Shown here: positions 1 to 11,036 of the stretch, piece after piece
How positions within the stretch are numbered: position 1 is the first letter of the stretch
Layout of the letters: the number at the start of each line of letters is the position of its first letter
Origin: Hormiphora californensis
Taxonomy: Eukaryota > Ctenophora > Tentaculata > Cydippida > Pleurobrachiidae
Direction of reading: 5' to 3'
DNA: 64,000 nucleotides
NCBI GenBank assembly: GCA_020137815.1
Contig: CM035350.1
Coordinates: 10,142,947-10,206,946, forward strand
The notes under the pieces: model-generated
The model's input: the letters and a program-made list of their open reading frames with translations, nothing else
Database searches by the model: none
What the model was told of the DNA's origin: nothing
Position numbers and translations under genes: made by a program

Positions 1-114
1 CTTCTGATAGGCACTGCAGCCATCTCCCTCCTGACCTCAATATCAATAGGGATACGAGATATGGACCCGGTTCTGGAGATGCTCGCACCGCCAAGAGAGG
101 GAAGGGTGAAATAG
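1..114 (+). CDS. 3' end of an unidentified plus-strand gene
   Basis: Frame 1 is open from the first base to a TAG at 112-114, giving about 37 residues with a hydrophobic, beta-branched start (LLIGTAAISLLTSISIGI) and a polar tail ending REGRVK. It could be the last exon of a gene lying to the left. The length is too short for family recognition and no upstream context is available. It could be a chance open frame. Confidence 0.35.
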   Translation, partial: LLIGTAAISLLTSISIGIRDMDPVLEMLAPPREGRVK

Positions 115-415
115 AGGGCACGCTGTACGTTAGGCTCACTTCTGTTTACGTCTAGAGAGGGGGAGGAGTTAGTGTAATTAGAGACCAGAGTACTAAAATA
201 GAGGGGGAATTAACTAGGAGAACCATGTGTGCATGATAAATATACTGTGCCATCATATACATCATGTATGAGGCGATATATTAGGAGCACACTACTACTA
301 TAACACGCTATAGAGATAGAGAGGGGAGGTAGGACGGCATAGGTACAGACAAGCAAGCATATTATATTGTCGAAGTAGCAGACTGATGGATATTTGAGTG
401 GCCTCTCAATCATAG

Positions 416-555
<140 letters not shown>

Positions 556-805
556 GGGGTACAATATACAATAGCGGTATGAGGATCTTTTGTACAGAGA
601 GATATTACGAGTGCCCTTTTTTAACATTCACAAACCTAGCTCACCGCAACAGGTGCCCTTTCACCATCTTTGTCTTCATAACTCTGTCTTTATCTCTCTC
701 TTTAGACTGCAATTAACTCTCTTTATCTCTCTCTAGTCTACATCACTCTATCTCTCCATCTCACTCTATCTCTCTATCTCTCTATCTTACTCTCTCACCC
801 TTTAC

Positions 806-2005
806 CGTGCGAGTCGTTGAAGACTTTGGTGAGGAGAGATGTATTCGTGTACTGCAGCCTCCTGTTTTCAACGAACTTATTCGTCAATGCGACCTCGGTG
901 TTCTCTAGCAGTCGCTCCAAAATCAGTCTGACCTGAATGATAGAGAGAATGTTGGGGAGAATTAGAATCGGGGCTGTCAGAGCATTGGCCTGACCCTATT
1001 CTCATTTCTTTCGTGCGCGAGAACTGTGGTCAGAGCATTGGCCTGACAAAATCGGGGATATTTTGGCAGCTCACACACTGTCCGGCCTATGGTCTGGCAG
1101 CTCATACACGTACCTGGCTGAAGGAAGGCCTCTTGTTGGGTCTGATTCTGAAGCACTCGTCAAACAGCCTACTTAGGGATCTCTCTCCAGGTGGTGGTCT
1201 CAATCTATATCCGGTATCCCTTGTCTTCTCGATAACTTCATTGACTGTCAAATCTAGAAGGAAACAATGCAAATTATAACATATCTTGCTAAGATCAAAT
1301 CTAGAAACAGCAAACTATAGGATCAACTGCACAACAGGAACAATGACAAACCAGGCGTGAAGATCAATCATTGTGGGAAACACGTGTGTGGGGCACACAT
1401 ATATTGTGGAGCCGCGGGCCTCTTTTGTTACACAATACACACACGCCGCCGAGAGATTGAGAGAAAGAGAGATGAGTGGAGATTGAGAGAAGGAGAGATG
1501 AGTGGAGATTGAGAGAAAGATGAGTGGAGATTGAGAGAGAGAGAGAAGTATAAGAGAGTTCAGAGGCTCAGAGCTTGATGAGAGATAGAGGAGGGGGGTA
1601 AGGAGCGTGAAACACAATCAAACTATTTGCCAGGGCGTTCTCATTACAGCGCTGGCAAGCGCTCCAGGGCCACTACTACAGCAAAACTCGTATAGCAACA
1701 CTCCAACAGTACCTACACTGTCAGTAACAACAGTACAACATAGCAGCATTATATTGAGGGGCGGAGGCAGTGAGAGAGAGCTAGTCCCCATACATGCTCT
1801 ACTACTACTCTACAACTTCGACTGCAGCGACATTATTGTAGAACTAGACAAGAACTTGGTGACGCAATAACTAGACATGGTGAGATCTAGACAGCGACAC
1901 TCCCTCCTTCTTGAGTAGAAAACTAGATTGTTCCACTACTAATACAATGAGAGCATGATCTAGATAGAGACATTGAGTATGAAGTTGTTGAGAGAATGCC
2001 AAGAG

Positions 2006-2041
<36 letters not shown>

Positions 2042-5000
2042 GGAAAGATAGAGAGAGAGAGAGAGGGGGGGGCTGAGGAGTTATGAAGTACCGGGGATGA
2101 ACAAGCCACCAGCGATGTGCACGAGTAAATCACACCCATGTGACAGTTGGGGGAGTAATGAAGACGGTGGCATTGCGGTAAATCACGGCTTGGAGAAATG
2201 GAGAAGTGAGAACATGGGGGAGGAGGGGAAAGGAGGAGAGAGAAGGGGAGAGGGAGAGAGGAGGGGAGAGAGGAGGGGAGAGAGGAGGGGAGAGAGGAGG
2301 GGAGAGAGGAGGGTGAGAAAGAGAGAGGGAGAGGAGAGAAGGGGAGAGAATTCTCTAAAGGATTGGGCTGGAGAAGGAATCTCAATTCCAGCCTATCTCA
2401 TGACTCTCCTCTAAAACGTTCTTTCTATCTCTCCCTCTCTTTCTCTCTCACTCTGCTCCTTCCCAGCCTACAATCCCACTCTGTCACTTCCCCAGCTACT
2501 ACTGCACCCTTATAATAACACACAATGACAGGTAGCATGATTACCTGCCCAGTGAGATCGGAATCACAATAAAATGTGTTATTGCATTTGGGAGGGAAAT
2601 GGTCCAGTGTGTGCCCCGCAAAACCTCTCTCACTCAAACTCCCAACAAAACTCCCAATGAAACCCTTCGTTGGGGTTCAAACCGACTATTGGAGTAGAAG
2701 CCCCCCTCCTCCCCCCCCCCCCCCCCCCCCCCCGAGACATGTTCATGATGATATAACTCACGCGAGTAGGGTAGTCCGCCACAGTGGAACATCCCCCCCC
2801 CCCCGGCCCGAACAATGTTCCTGATGTGTAACTCACGAGAGTATGGTAATCCTCCACAGTGGAACATCTCCCAGGCAGTAACACAGAAACTCCACACATC
2901 GGCTGGTTTACTGAGTGTTTTATTGTAAAATACCTCTGGAGCCATCCACCTAGTTGAGGAGTAGTAATTAGTAGAGATTAGTAACTTGTATAATTATTGG
3001 AATTGGGAGAGTTGTCGCCTAACGTGTTGCCAGTACAGCCCCCCCCCCCCCCCGGGCTATAATATCACGTACCTTGTTTTGTTCAAAACCCAAATGGGGG
3101 TCTAGGCAACACGTACCGTGGTATAGCAGCGAGGGCGTCCTTGTCCTCCAATGCGAGGGAAAAACAATTCACCTTTACTACCAGGTGGGACGTTACCAAG
3201 ACCTGGAATACAGGATGTTAGACAGGGTATAACAAGACCTGGAAACAGGACAAACGTAGAAAGATAACGTATGTGCAGAACCCGACCAGGGGATGCACTG
3301 CACCGAACAGTATCATGGTTTCTCCTGGCCCACCCACGCTACCAACTTTTTCACGATTCAGAAGGCAAATACCCCGGCTGCTACAGTACTCACATTGTAG
3401 GTACAGAGACTGCCGTGTACAAAGTCATGCTGATGTAAATACTCCATACCTGAGATCACACATGGTGGATTAGTAACTGAGATCACACATGGTGGGTTAG
3501 AATTTAGTACGTGGTTGGAGAAAGTGTACTATAGAACTTGTTGTCAGGCACTGACTGTACATCACGCACGCCCCCCCCCCCCTTCGCGCACACACACACA
3601 CTACACTGCGAGATATTCAGAACTTGTAGATCTAGAACTTACACGAAACTAAAATACAACTGAGTGAAATACAAACAGGTTGATTTCAAATTGTAACAAA
3701 ACCAGACACTTTATAACACCGCACAATGTCGGTTCTAGATGAAACATGAACCTTTCAACCCAGATATATCTCGTGACTTTCTCTTCCAGATAATATCAGA
3801 CTCACCCAGGCATATCTGCCAGAGAAGGTAGTATATTGTAATTTCAGAAATGGGAGTCCTTCTTCTCTCCATTGCAGTTAGTTTTGGGTATGCGAAGAGA
3901 GCTCTCTTTCTCTGAAGAGACGCTATCCCACCCGTACCCACGTCTAAATATGGGTGAGAGGGATTGTTAAAGGATTGTTAAAAAGTTCAAATTGGTAAAC
4001 AATATGCTGCAGTGTTTTGAATTCTTTGCAGACTTCCAGACTGGTGCTAGAAACTGAATAACCGGTCGTGAGAGACCTCACACGGTGACATTTGGACTCG
4101 CCCTTTGCTTTGGACTGACAAATAAGTTGAAACATGGACAGTCAATAATATAGCCCCCCTCTCTCTCTCTCGCACCACAGTATACCTTGTGGTGTGATCT
4201 GCACGTCGAACCCTCCACCACTGTCAAAGAAACTCTTGTAAGAACCATACGCCAGGTAATGCTTTAACGTCCCTGAGGGGAGATGAGTAATTCTTTATAG
4301 TCCCCGAGGGGGAATGGGTAATGCTTTAAAGTCCCTGAGGGGGGAATGGGTAGTGCTTTAACGTCCCTAAGGGGAGATGAGTAATGCTTTATAGTCCCTG
4401 AGGGGGGAATGAGTAATGCTTTAAAGTCCCTGGGGGGGGGGGGGAAGGGGTAACGTCCCTGAGGGGGGAATGGGTAGTGCTTTAACGTCCCTGAGGGGAG
4501 ATGAGTAATGCTGAGGGGGAAGGGGTAATGCTTTAACGTCCCTGGTGAGGGGGAATGAGTAGTGCTTTAACGTCCCTGAGGGGGGAATGGGTAATGCTTT
4601 AAAGTCCCTAAGGGGGAATGAGTAATGCTGAGGGGGAAGGGGTAATGGGTAACGTCCCTGAGGGAGGGGGTAATGGGTAACGTCCCTGAGGAAGGGGGTG
4701 TGACTTGATGGCCGCGACCAGTGACCACCATGGCCAATGGCCATGATTGATGGTAAGGGTAATTATATTCTTTGAATACTCTCCCCCCTGATTGTGACTC
4801 ACCAAAAGATGGGTACTCTATGACAGTACACGTGCCCACATCGTAAGTGCCATACAACGTTATCACGTGCTCGTGTTTAGCAAGCTTTTTTAGAGTCTCT
4901 ACTGTACCAGTAAAGTGGTCACGAGTTAACATTGATATACCAGCATTCATTTCCAATACCAGGACCTGGTGGGGAAGGGGAGGGGAGGGGGTTATAAAGA

Positions 5001-5885
5001 GGTCGAATAGATGGTGTCAAGAATACATGATTTTTTGATTTTGCAAGTTGATAACATCTCTATTGATAACTTGATTCGGTGCGATAAATCATGCAAATGT
5101 TGTATAGAGTGCGCACTATTATACCAACGGAGGTATAATCATGTCAACATATTGGGTCAGTATGTGAAAGAACTGGAGTGCATCACTATAAAGATCTTTA
5201 TATCGCACAAAGAGACACGTCCCGGATTCGCTATAAAACTGTCGTGCATTCGTTAATATCACATACATCTCCATTTAACACGCCCCCACCCCACCCCTTA
5301 CAGCTGCACCCCCCATTCCAATAAATAACATCTTACCGTATCACTCTCCACGTGTGACAGCTCCAGACGCTGTTTTGGCTTTGTGCCCACTCTCAGCACA
5401 AAGTGACTTCCGTTCTTGATGGGGGAGCTGGTAGTGAAGAAGGACCTCTTGAACGTTAGGGCGATGTGATCCGAGTACAGGATGTCCTTTGCACTGAAAG
5501 AGAGAGAAAGAGAGAGAGTGGGGGGTGAGGGAGGGGTTAACAAGTTAGAAACAGACACGCCCTCGTGTTTATAAACTAGGAATTTCCCACGCACCACGAA
5601 TGTACTACATATAGTACTGAGACATACTAAAATTACAGCATAACTAGAAGAAGCACGGGTTCCATAAATCTCGACACACACACAAAACATTCAAATCTCC
5701 ACACACACTCCAGAACCGACTGTGAACAAGGTACCTTGGTCTCTCACCCCTCACTCAAAAACAACTGATATACCTACCCACCTTTTAGAGGAGAACCGGT
5801 AGACGCAGAAACCCACTGCTAGAGCTACTAGTATTACAGCAAGGCAGACTGTTGCAATGATGATCAGTAGAGTTGTATCTACCAT
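806..5885 (-). CDS. STYK1-like single-pass membrane pseudokinase, 10 exons
   Basis: Exons (transcript order): 5782-5885, 5337-5493, 4803-4965, 4186-4272, 3806-3901, 3394-3449, 3117-3202, 2837-2949, 1114-1253, 806-932. All junctions are GT-AG and phase-compatible, giving about 376 residues before an unlocated last exon. The start MVDTT leads straight into a 25-residue membrane segment (LLIIIATVCLAVILVALAVG), so the outside part is tiny. A tyrosine-kinase-like domain follows: alphaC-beta4 (LKKLAKHEHVITLYG), hinge (EYPSFGTLKHYL), alphaE (GMEYLHQHDF), WMAPEVF, ADVWSF and RPNKRPSF. Catalytic motifs are degenerate: the beta3 VAVK lysine position reads VLVL, HRD reads HGS and DFG reads NCF, with no glycine loop visible. 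Domain order and short ectodomain resemble STYK1/NOK, but a lineage-specific kinase is possible. Exon 5's acceptor and the 3' terminus are uncertain. Confidence 0.8.
1018..1050. repeat. dispersed short repeat, inverted copy near 10210-10262
   Basis: GAACTGTGGTCAGAGCATTG with its neighbours occurs here in the kinase-like gene's intron and again in reverse complement near 10235-10262, in an intron of the cysteine-rich gene. A second partial copy of the core lies at 977-995. This is probably a fragment of a small mobile element; ends and target duplication could not be defined. Confidence 0.5.
2706..2875 (-). repeat. Tandem duplicate of the end of pseudokinase exon 8 plus its donor site
   Basis: On the minus strand, after exon 8 ends at 2837 with donor GTGAGT, the intron contains a diverged second copy of the exon end and donor (both read MFHCGGLPYSREL), separated and followed by runs of G. 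The copies differ at several third positions, so the duplication is not recent. The second donor lies out in the intron. Confidence 0.75.
4256..4695 (-). repeat. Minisatellite made of copies of the exon 4 acceptor of the pseudokinase
   Basis: About 14 irregular units of roughly 30-36 bp. Read on the minus strand, most carry a C-rich tract, CTCAG, then GGACGTTAAAGCATTA, which is the real exon 4 start (codes GTLKHY) at 4272. Units are degenerate (GACTTTAAAG and GACTATAAAG variants) and some are truncated. The array fills most of the intron between exons 3 and 4. Confidence 0.85.
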
Positions 5886-6185
5886 GGCTCATGAACTAAT
5901 TACACATGTAACTACACACACAACTAGTGGTAATTACACATGTAACAACTGCTGAACTAGTGGTAATTACACATGGGAGAGTATAACTACTGCTGAACAA
6001 GATTAATCAGGGTGTATTGTCGCACGATCTAGTGAGTTATAATCCAATCGTGCAGTGGAATCAGAGCGCATTTCCAGCTGCTGCAGTTCTCGTTTAGTGC
6101 GTGTTTAGCTTGTTCTGTGTGTGTAATAGTGCAGACACAACTGGCAAAAAGAGGGGGGACAGACAATAAAAGTCTCCCATAACCA

Positions 6186-6315
6186 CGAAGATAGGTTGCT
6201 AGGGGGTTGCCAGAGGGTTGCTAGGGGGTTGCTAGAGGGTTGCTAGGGGGTTGCCAGGGGGTTGCCAGGGGGTTGCCAGGGGGTTGCTAGGGGGTTGCTA
6301 GGGGGTTGCTAGGCT
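6186..6315 (+). repeat. G-rich minisatellite (GGGGGTTGCTA-like unit)
   Basis: About eleven copies of an 11-12 bp unit, GGGGGTTGCTA or GGGGGTTGCCA. The regularly spaced runs of four to five G could form a G-quadruplex on the plus strand. It lies roughly 300 bp upstream of the pseudokinase start codon, within its likely promoter region. Confidence 0.85.
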
Positions 6316-6696
6316 GTGTCAAGATCAGAAGATCTCTCTCAATTAGTGTTTGCAACAAATCTATTCAAGGTGACACGGTATTCCTATATCAATGTACCCA
6401 ATAATATGACCGATCACTTCTACTGCAGCAGCCGGATATATCTGGCATTCTAACTGTCCATATTATGATTGTAGACCAATTAAATTCTCTGAAAAATATC
6501 CAATAGTTGCGTTACAAAACAAGTTTAATTGATTTAGCACAGTTTCCAAATAATTACTAACAAAGTGTAGGGGAACTTTTATTTTATGTCGCAAGTGCTT
6601 TGTGGTAAGTGGGAGCCGGAATTTGAAATTTCTCTAACTTCCTTCTATCTTCTGCCCTCTCTCTTTCTCCCTATCTCTCTCTATCTCTCTGTCCCT

Positions 6697-6732
<36 letters not shown>

Positions 6733-6982
6733 TATCACTGTCCACTATTATGAGGAGCGAACTGCCTTCAAACTTATACCGTTATATAGGACACTTTCAC
6801 AGCTACTGAGAAAACAAAGCCGCTGAAGGGTAATAACCCAAATTGTGTAGTCTGGCCTCTAAAAACTCTATCTCTCTAGTCTCCGAGGCACTTTGAAGCT
6901 CTTAGGTCATCACCAAGGGAAAGAAAGCTTTTCAATCAAATTTGTTGAGTGACGGGGAGAGAAACTTTCAGTTCTTTGTCGA

Positions 6983-7470
6983 CAAGGAGGGGTCACTCCC
7001 TCCACATGAGAGAGAGGGGTCACTCCCTCCACATGAGAGAGAGGGGTCACTCCCTCCACATGAGAGAGAGGGGTCACTCCCTCCACATGAGAGAGAGGGG
7101 TCACTCCCTCCACATGAGAGAGAGAGGGGGTGGTCACTCCCTCCACATGAGAGAGAGAGAGAGGGGTGGTCACTCCCTCCACATGAGAGAGGGGGTGGTC
7201 ACTCCCTCCACATGAGAGAGAGAGAGGGGGTGGTCACTCCCTCCACATGAGAGAGGGGGTGGTCACTCCCTCCACATGAGAGAGAGAGAGGGGGGGTCAC
7301 TCGCCTCCACATGAGAGAGGGGGTGGTCACCTCTCAACATGAGAGAGAGAGAGAGGAGAGGTATCCTACATGAGAGAGAGGGGTCCTCCCTCGACATGAG
7401 AGAGAGGGTCAGGAGGGCACTCCTCCACATGAGAGAGGGGTCCTCCCTCACATGAGAGAGGGGTGCTGTG
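6983..7470 (+). repeat. Minisatellite, GTCACTCCCTCCACATGAGA core
   Basis: Around 18 copies of a 24-32 bp unit. The core is constant and the unit length varies by expansion of its internal GA run. The last five or so copies are degenerate. Open frames over the array (HSLHMRER-type polymers) are repeat products. Confidence 0.9.
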
Positions 7471-7548
7471 GATAACTAGAGAGGGACATTTGAGGGTGTT
7501 GCAGCAGCAGTGGAACAGCTGAAGACACAAGAGTGTTCAGCCATCTAC

Positions 7549-7601
<53 letters not shown>

Positions 7602-8449
7602 GAAGAGAGAGAGAGAGAAGAGAGAGAGCGAGATAGAGAGAGAGGATAGCAGGTCGAGGAGATGGGGACATAGGATAAAACGACTAGAGAGATGAAGCAA
7701 TGTCGCGTTTTCTTTCTAAGGCAGGATATGCTAAGATAGTAGTGATATCAATTTCTCTTTCGTAATTAGATTACACAATTTTTCAAGCACTTTATCTCCT
7801 GTATCAAACGTAAGTAGAAAAGCAAATTGGGACACTGGCTTCCTACAATATTAAAGTAGCAGAAAGAGCAGTATATCAGACGAGGGGATAGTAAGTTGAT
7901 GATGTTCGATAGAGAAGAGACATGTCTAGTGGGCAATCCTTACAATGAAGAATCCGAGTTCTAAACATGGCTGCCCCATTTTTGTTTAAAATCTTAGGAG
8001 CGAATTTGAATATTAATTCTTATGAATCATGGTGTCAAAAGTTTATAGAAAGGATTGTGGTGTTAGAAAAGGGTTAGTTTTACCATTTAGAATCTTGATA
8101 ATTCCTTAATTCAAATGATGCATAGAGGTGGAGTTGTGGTTCCTCCTCTTTCCCACCGATTGGTAAAGGAAAAATGGAAAATTAAGCCCCTCAAAAAACC
8201 TTTTTTTGGGGGTCGGGTTTTTTATTTTAATTTTTCCTTTAAAAAATTTTTTTTTTTAAAAATTTGTTTTTTCCCCCCTTTTCCTTTTTTAAAATCCCTT
8301 TTGCTCCCACCCCTTTTGGAAAAACCTTAGCGTATTGCGTATAAAATCGAAAACCTCAAACCCGACCCTGCTCTCTCTCTCCTAGTTTTAGTAACAATCT
8401 CTCCCTCCTACCTCAAAACTTGTCGGCCAATCACCGGCCATTATTGAGG

Positions 8450-8795
8450 TCATGTGACCTGGCGGATTCAGTATCTAAATTCAGTGCTGGGTCTTGCAGA
8501 AGAGGGAGAGGAGACGCAGAGCATGGAGAGCGAGAGAGAGAATAGAGCGAGAAAGGAGAGAGAAGCAGAGGCACGGATTGAGGAGACCGCGAGCGAGAGG
8601 GGATTGAGAGCGAGTAGGGAGTGGGGACGGAGAGATGAGCAGAGCAGAGAGAAGAGTAGAGGGAAGAGGGAGAGTGAGTGGAGAGTGGAGCAGAGAGTGT
8701 CCGAGAAGGTAGAGTGAGGAGAGAGATGATGGGGTGAGAGACGAGAGAGAGAGAGGTGGAGAGGAGAGAGAGAAGATTGAGAGAGAGGGAGAGAG

Positions 8796-8835
<40 letters not shown>

Positions 8836-8848
8836 GAGAGAGAGCGAA

Positions 8849-8883
<35 letters not shown>

Positions 8884-8885
8884 TA
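8450..8885 (+). repeat. Long purine tract (GA-rich)
   Basis: More than 400 bases of almost pure purine on the plus strand, ending in pure GA near 8805-8880. The 87-codon open frame in it is charged low complexity (E, R, S) and shows no domain; I do not treat it as a gene. The tract could form H-DNA. Confidence 0.8.
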
Positions 8886-9061
8886 TGTGCTATAAGTTGC
8901 TACTAAGCGATATAATTTCTCGCGACTGAATCTTGTTGCATAATTCGTCCTATATAGTTTGCTACCGGTTCATTCGTACGACCCCACTGTATGCCTTCCT
9001 AGGCCCTATGCCGACACCTCACGTTGAGTGTATATCTGTGTCATGTGAATATATATTAAAC

Positions 9062-9134
9062 AAGTAAACAACCAATCAGAGCTCTCTATTTAGGTCACGT
9101 GACTGGTTATCAGCCAATCAGGGACCAGTATTGG
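9062..9134. mobile_element. Partial copy of a CCAAT/E-box-bearing small element
   Basis: Carries the shared core of a family seen also at 12180, 55796 and 56133: two CCAAT motifs around the palindromic GTCACGTGAC. This copy lacks the terminal AGGAACCGACC ends. It is flanked by a direct repeat of about 28 bp (TATATCTGTGTCATGTGAAT and following bases, at 9029 and 9136), either a tandem duplication or an unusual insertion scar. Confidence 0.65.
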
Positions 9135-9299
9135 TATATCTGTGTCATGTGAATATATATTAATTCTGTTAGCGCCCTTTTCCCACACTTCTACTGACAC
9201 CTGATATACTTCTGTTTTACAGCGACATGTATATCCTTCTACCCAATATGTAATACCACTTGAGTTGCCCCTTCTTCGTACTTCATTCCTCCTACCATC

Positions 9300-10540
9300 A
9301 TGATAACCCTTCTTTGCCTGCTGTGGGGAACCACCTTCGCCGTCAATAAGGGACATCCCAAGAAAAGTAGGTCCTTTTTTGTATAATACTTAGCGAATCT
9401 GAAGGTCCCATGAGTTTTTGATTTTAATTTGAATCAAAGTTTGATTCCAGATGTAATAGTGTACCCCCTAGTGTACCCTCAATTGAATCTCCCCGACCCC
9501 TCCCTCTCGTTGAGTAAACCCCCCCCCTCCCCCAGATGAGTTGACCCCCTCCCTCTCATTGAGTAAACCCCCCCCCCTCCCCCAGATGAGTTGACCCCTC
9601 CCTCTCATTGAGTAAACCCCCCCCCCCTCCCCCAGATGAGTTGAGATATAATAGTGTACCTCCCCCCCCCCCTCCCCCAGATGAGTTGACGGCGTGGCAG
9701 AGAGAACTCCTCCCTCTCGTAGAGTAAACCCCCCCTCCCCAGATGAGTTGATATTCCCCGACCCCCCTCTCTCATTGAGTAACACACATCCCCTCCCCCA
9801 GATGAGTAAACAACCCCCCCCCCCTCCCCCAGATGAGTTGACGGCGTGGCAGAGAGAACCCCTCCCTCTCGTTGAGTAACACCTCCCCCCCTCCCCCAGA
9901 TGAGTTCAGATATAATAGTTTACCCTCCCCCAGATGAGTCCAGATATAATAGTGTACCCCCCCCCCCTCCCCCAGATGAGTTGACAGCGTGGCAGAGAGA
10001 AGCAACCAGCTGTAGTGTAGTGAGGATCAGACATGAGGCACAGATCCTGCAGGTGTTTGGAGCACTTTGTCACAGAGAACTACTGCTTGGAGCACGTGGC
10101 CTACCATGAGCTGCAGAGAATGCCACGATGTAGGAAACTGAGGGCCTGCTATCCAACCGATACGAGGTGTAACTGCCTCCGATCTTTCTGTTCTATCAGG
10201 TACTGATGTTCATTCTCTGTCAGGCCAAATTGGCCGCCAATGCTCTGACCACAGTTCTCGGGAATAGGGAAGGCCAATGATATGACAGATCATTTTAGGA
10301 GGGGGGGGGGGTAATAGACACATGATCACGTTGCTCGAGTTGCTGATAGTCTAGAAACATTGTGACCACCTTCGTCTGCAGTTAGTTGACCCACAATTAT
10401 ATTTCAGGGGTCGATGCGAGGTACTGTGGAAGACGACCAAATCCATGTCCTACGTGGATCACATTCTAAGCTGGGCAGAAAAGTGTGGCCTGAACGGTTC
10501 AGATCCTGACAACCCTGTTTGTAACTCTTCAGAGGGATGA
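9300..10540 (+). CDS. Small secreted cysteine-rich protein, 3 exons
   Basis: Exons 9300-9366, about 10031-10199 and 10408-10540 join in frame to 122 residues. Exon 1 is a signal peptide (MITLLCLLWGTTFA). Exons 2-3 carry about eleven cysteines in a dense pattern (RSCRC, NYC, PRC, RAC, TRCNC, SFC, GRC, EKC, PVC) ending EG-stop. The fold was not recognised. The exon 2 acceptor is uncertain: two phase-compatible AGs at 10024 and 10030 have weak pyrimidine tracts, while the strong acceptor-like CCCCCAG at 9975 opens a frame that stops early. A polyC array repeats that upstream AG. Role is unknown; a disulfide-rich extracellular ligand, inhibitor or toxin-like scaffold are all possible. Confidence 0.6.
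9478..9990 (+). repeat. polyC plus CCCCCAGATGAGTTGA array
   Basis: About twelve copies of a C-rich tract followed by CAGATGAGTTGA and, in some copies, a GGCGTGGCAGAGAGAA extension; others have TCCCTCTCGTTGAGTAA. Each unit looks like a polypyrimidine tract plus AG. The array lies in intron 1 of the cysteine-rich gene just ahead of exon 2, another acceptor-like array beside an exon. Confidence 0.85.
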
Positions 10541-11036
10541 GAAATAGAGATGTGACCATATATGGAGATGTGACCATATATGGTGTGTTTCAGTTTAATA
10601 AACTACTGTCAGGGGAGGGGACAATTAGGGGAAGAGGCGAGTGGAACAAGCCGGTAATGCCGGTAATGGGACAATGACATGTTACCTCAAGAGCGAGATG
10701 AGATGAAGAGGGATTCAATCGTGTTTTTACTTAGTGATTCATTTATCAGTGATATCATACAGAACGAATCAGTATTACATTATTGCCATGTGATGGAGCA
10801 TTTGATTCCATCCTTTAGAACAACACAACCCCTTCAAATTAGCATTAACTTATTAGTAGAGCTAAAAACCTGAACACATGACATGACTCTCACTGCACAT
10901 AACATAACTCTCAAGACTCTTACGACTCACATGCTCATACCGATATATTATGAGTATATATATGAGCCATATAATAGGTGCAGCTGTTATAGCCTCACAC
11001 ATACTTTAAAATATATTGCCCTGTCTTTGAACATTC

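Larger units (their letters stand above)
5886..9299. other. Gene-poor interval between the pseudokinase and the cysteine-rich gene
   Basis: No conserved coding region was recognised on either strand. It contains a G-rich satellite (6186-6315), a TC run near 6695-6730, a tandem array (6983-7470), purine-rich tracts (7545-7660, 8450-8885), a homopolymer-rich stretch of poor complexity (8180-8325) and a small mobile-element copy (9062-9134). The first few hundred bases should include the promoter of the minus-strand pseudokinase, whose start codon is at 5885. Confidence 0.6.

Noticed and set aside
2425-2637. Extra pseudokinase exon (LDHFPPKCNNTFYC-like frame) between exons 8 and 9
   Set aside because: Exon 8 joins directly and in phase to the exon at 1114-1253, which continues the kinase C-lobe correctly.
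6910-7451. Several overlapping repeat-containing frames (HSLHMRER, VEGVTPLSH polymers)
   Set aside because: They translate the 24-32 bp minisatellite; the frame is lost when the GA run changes length.
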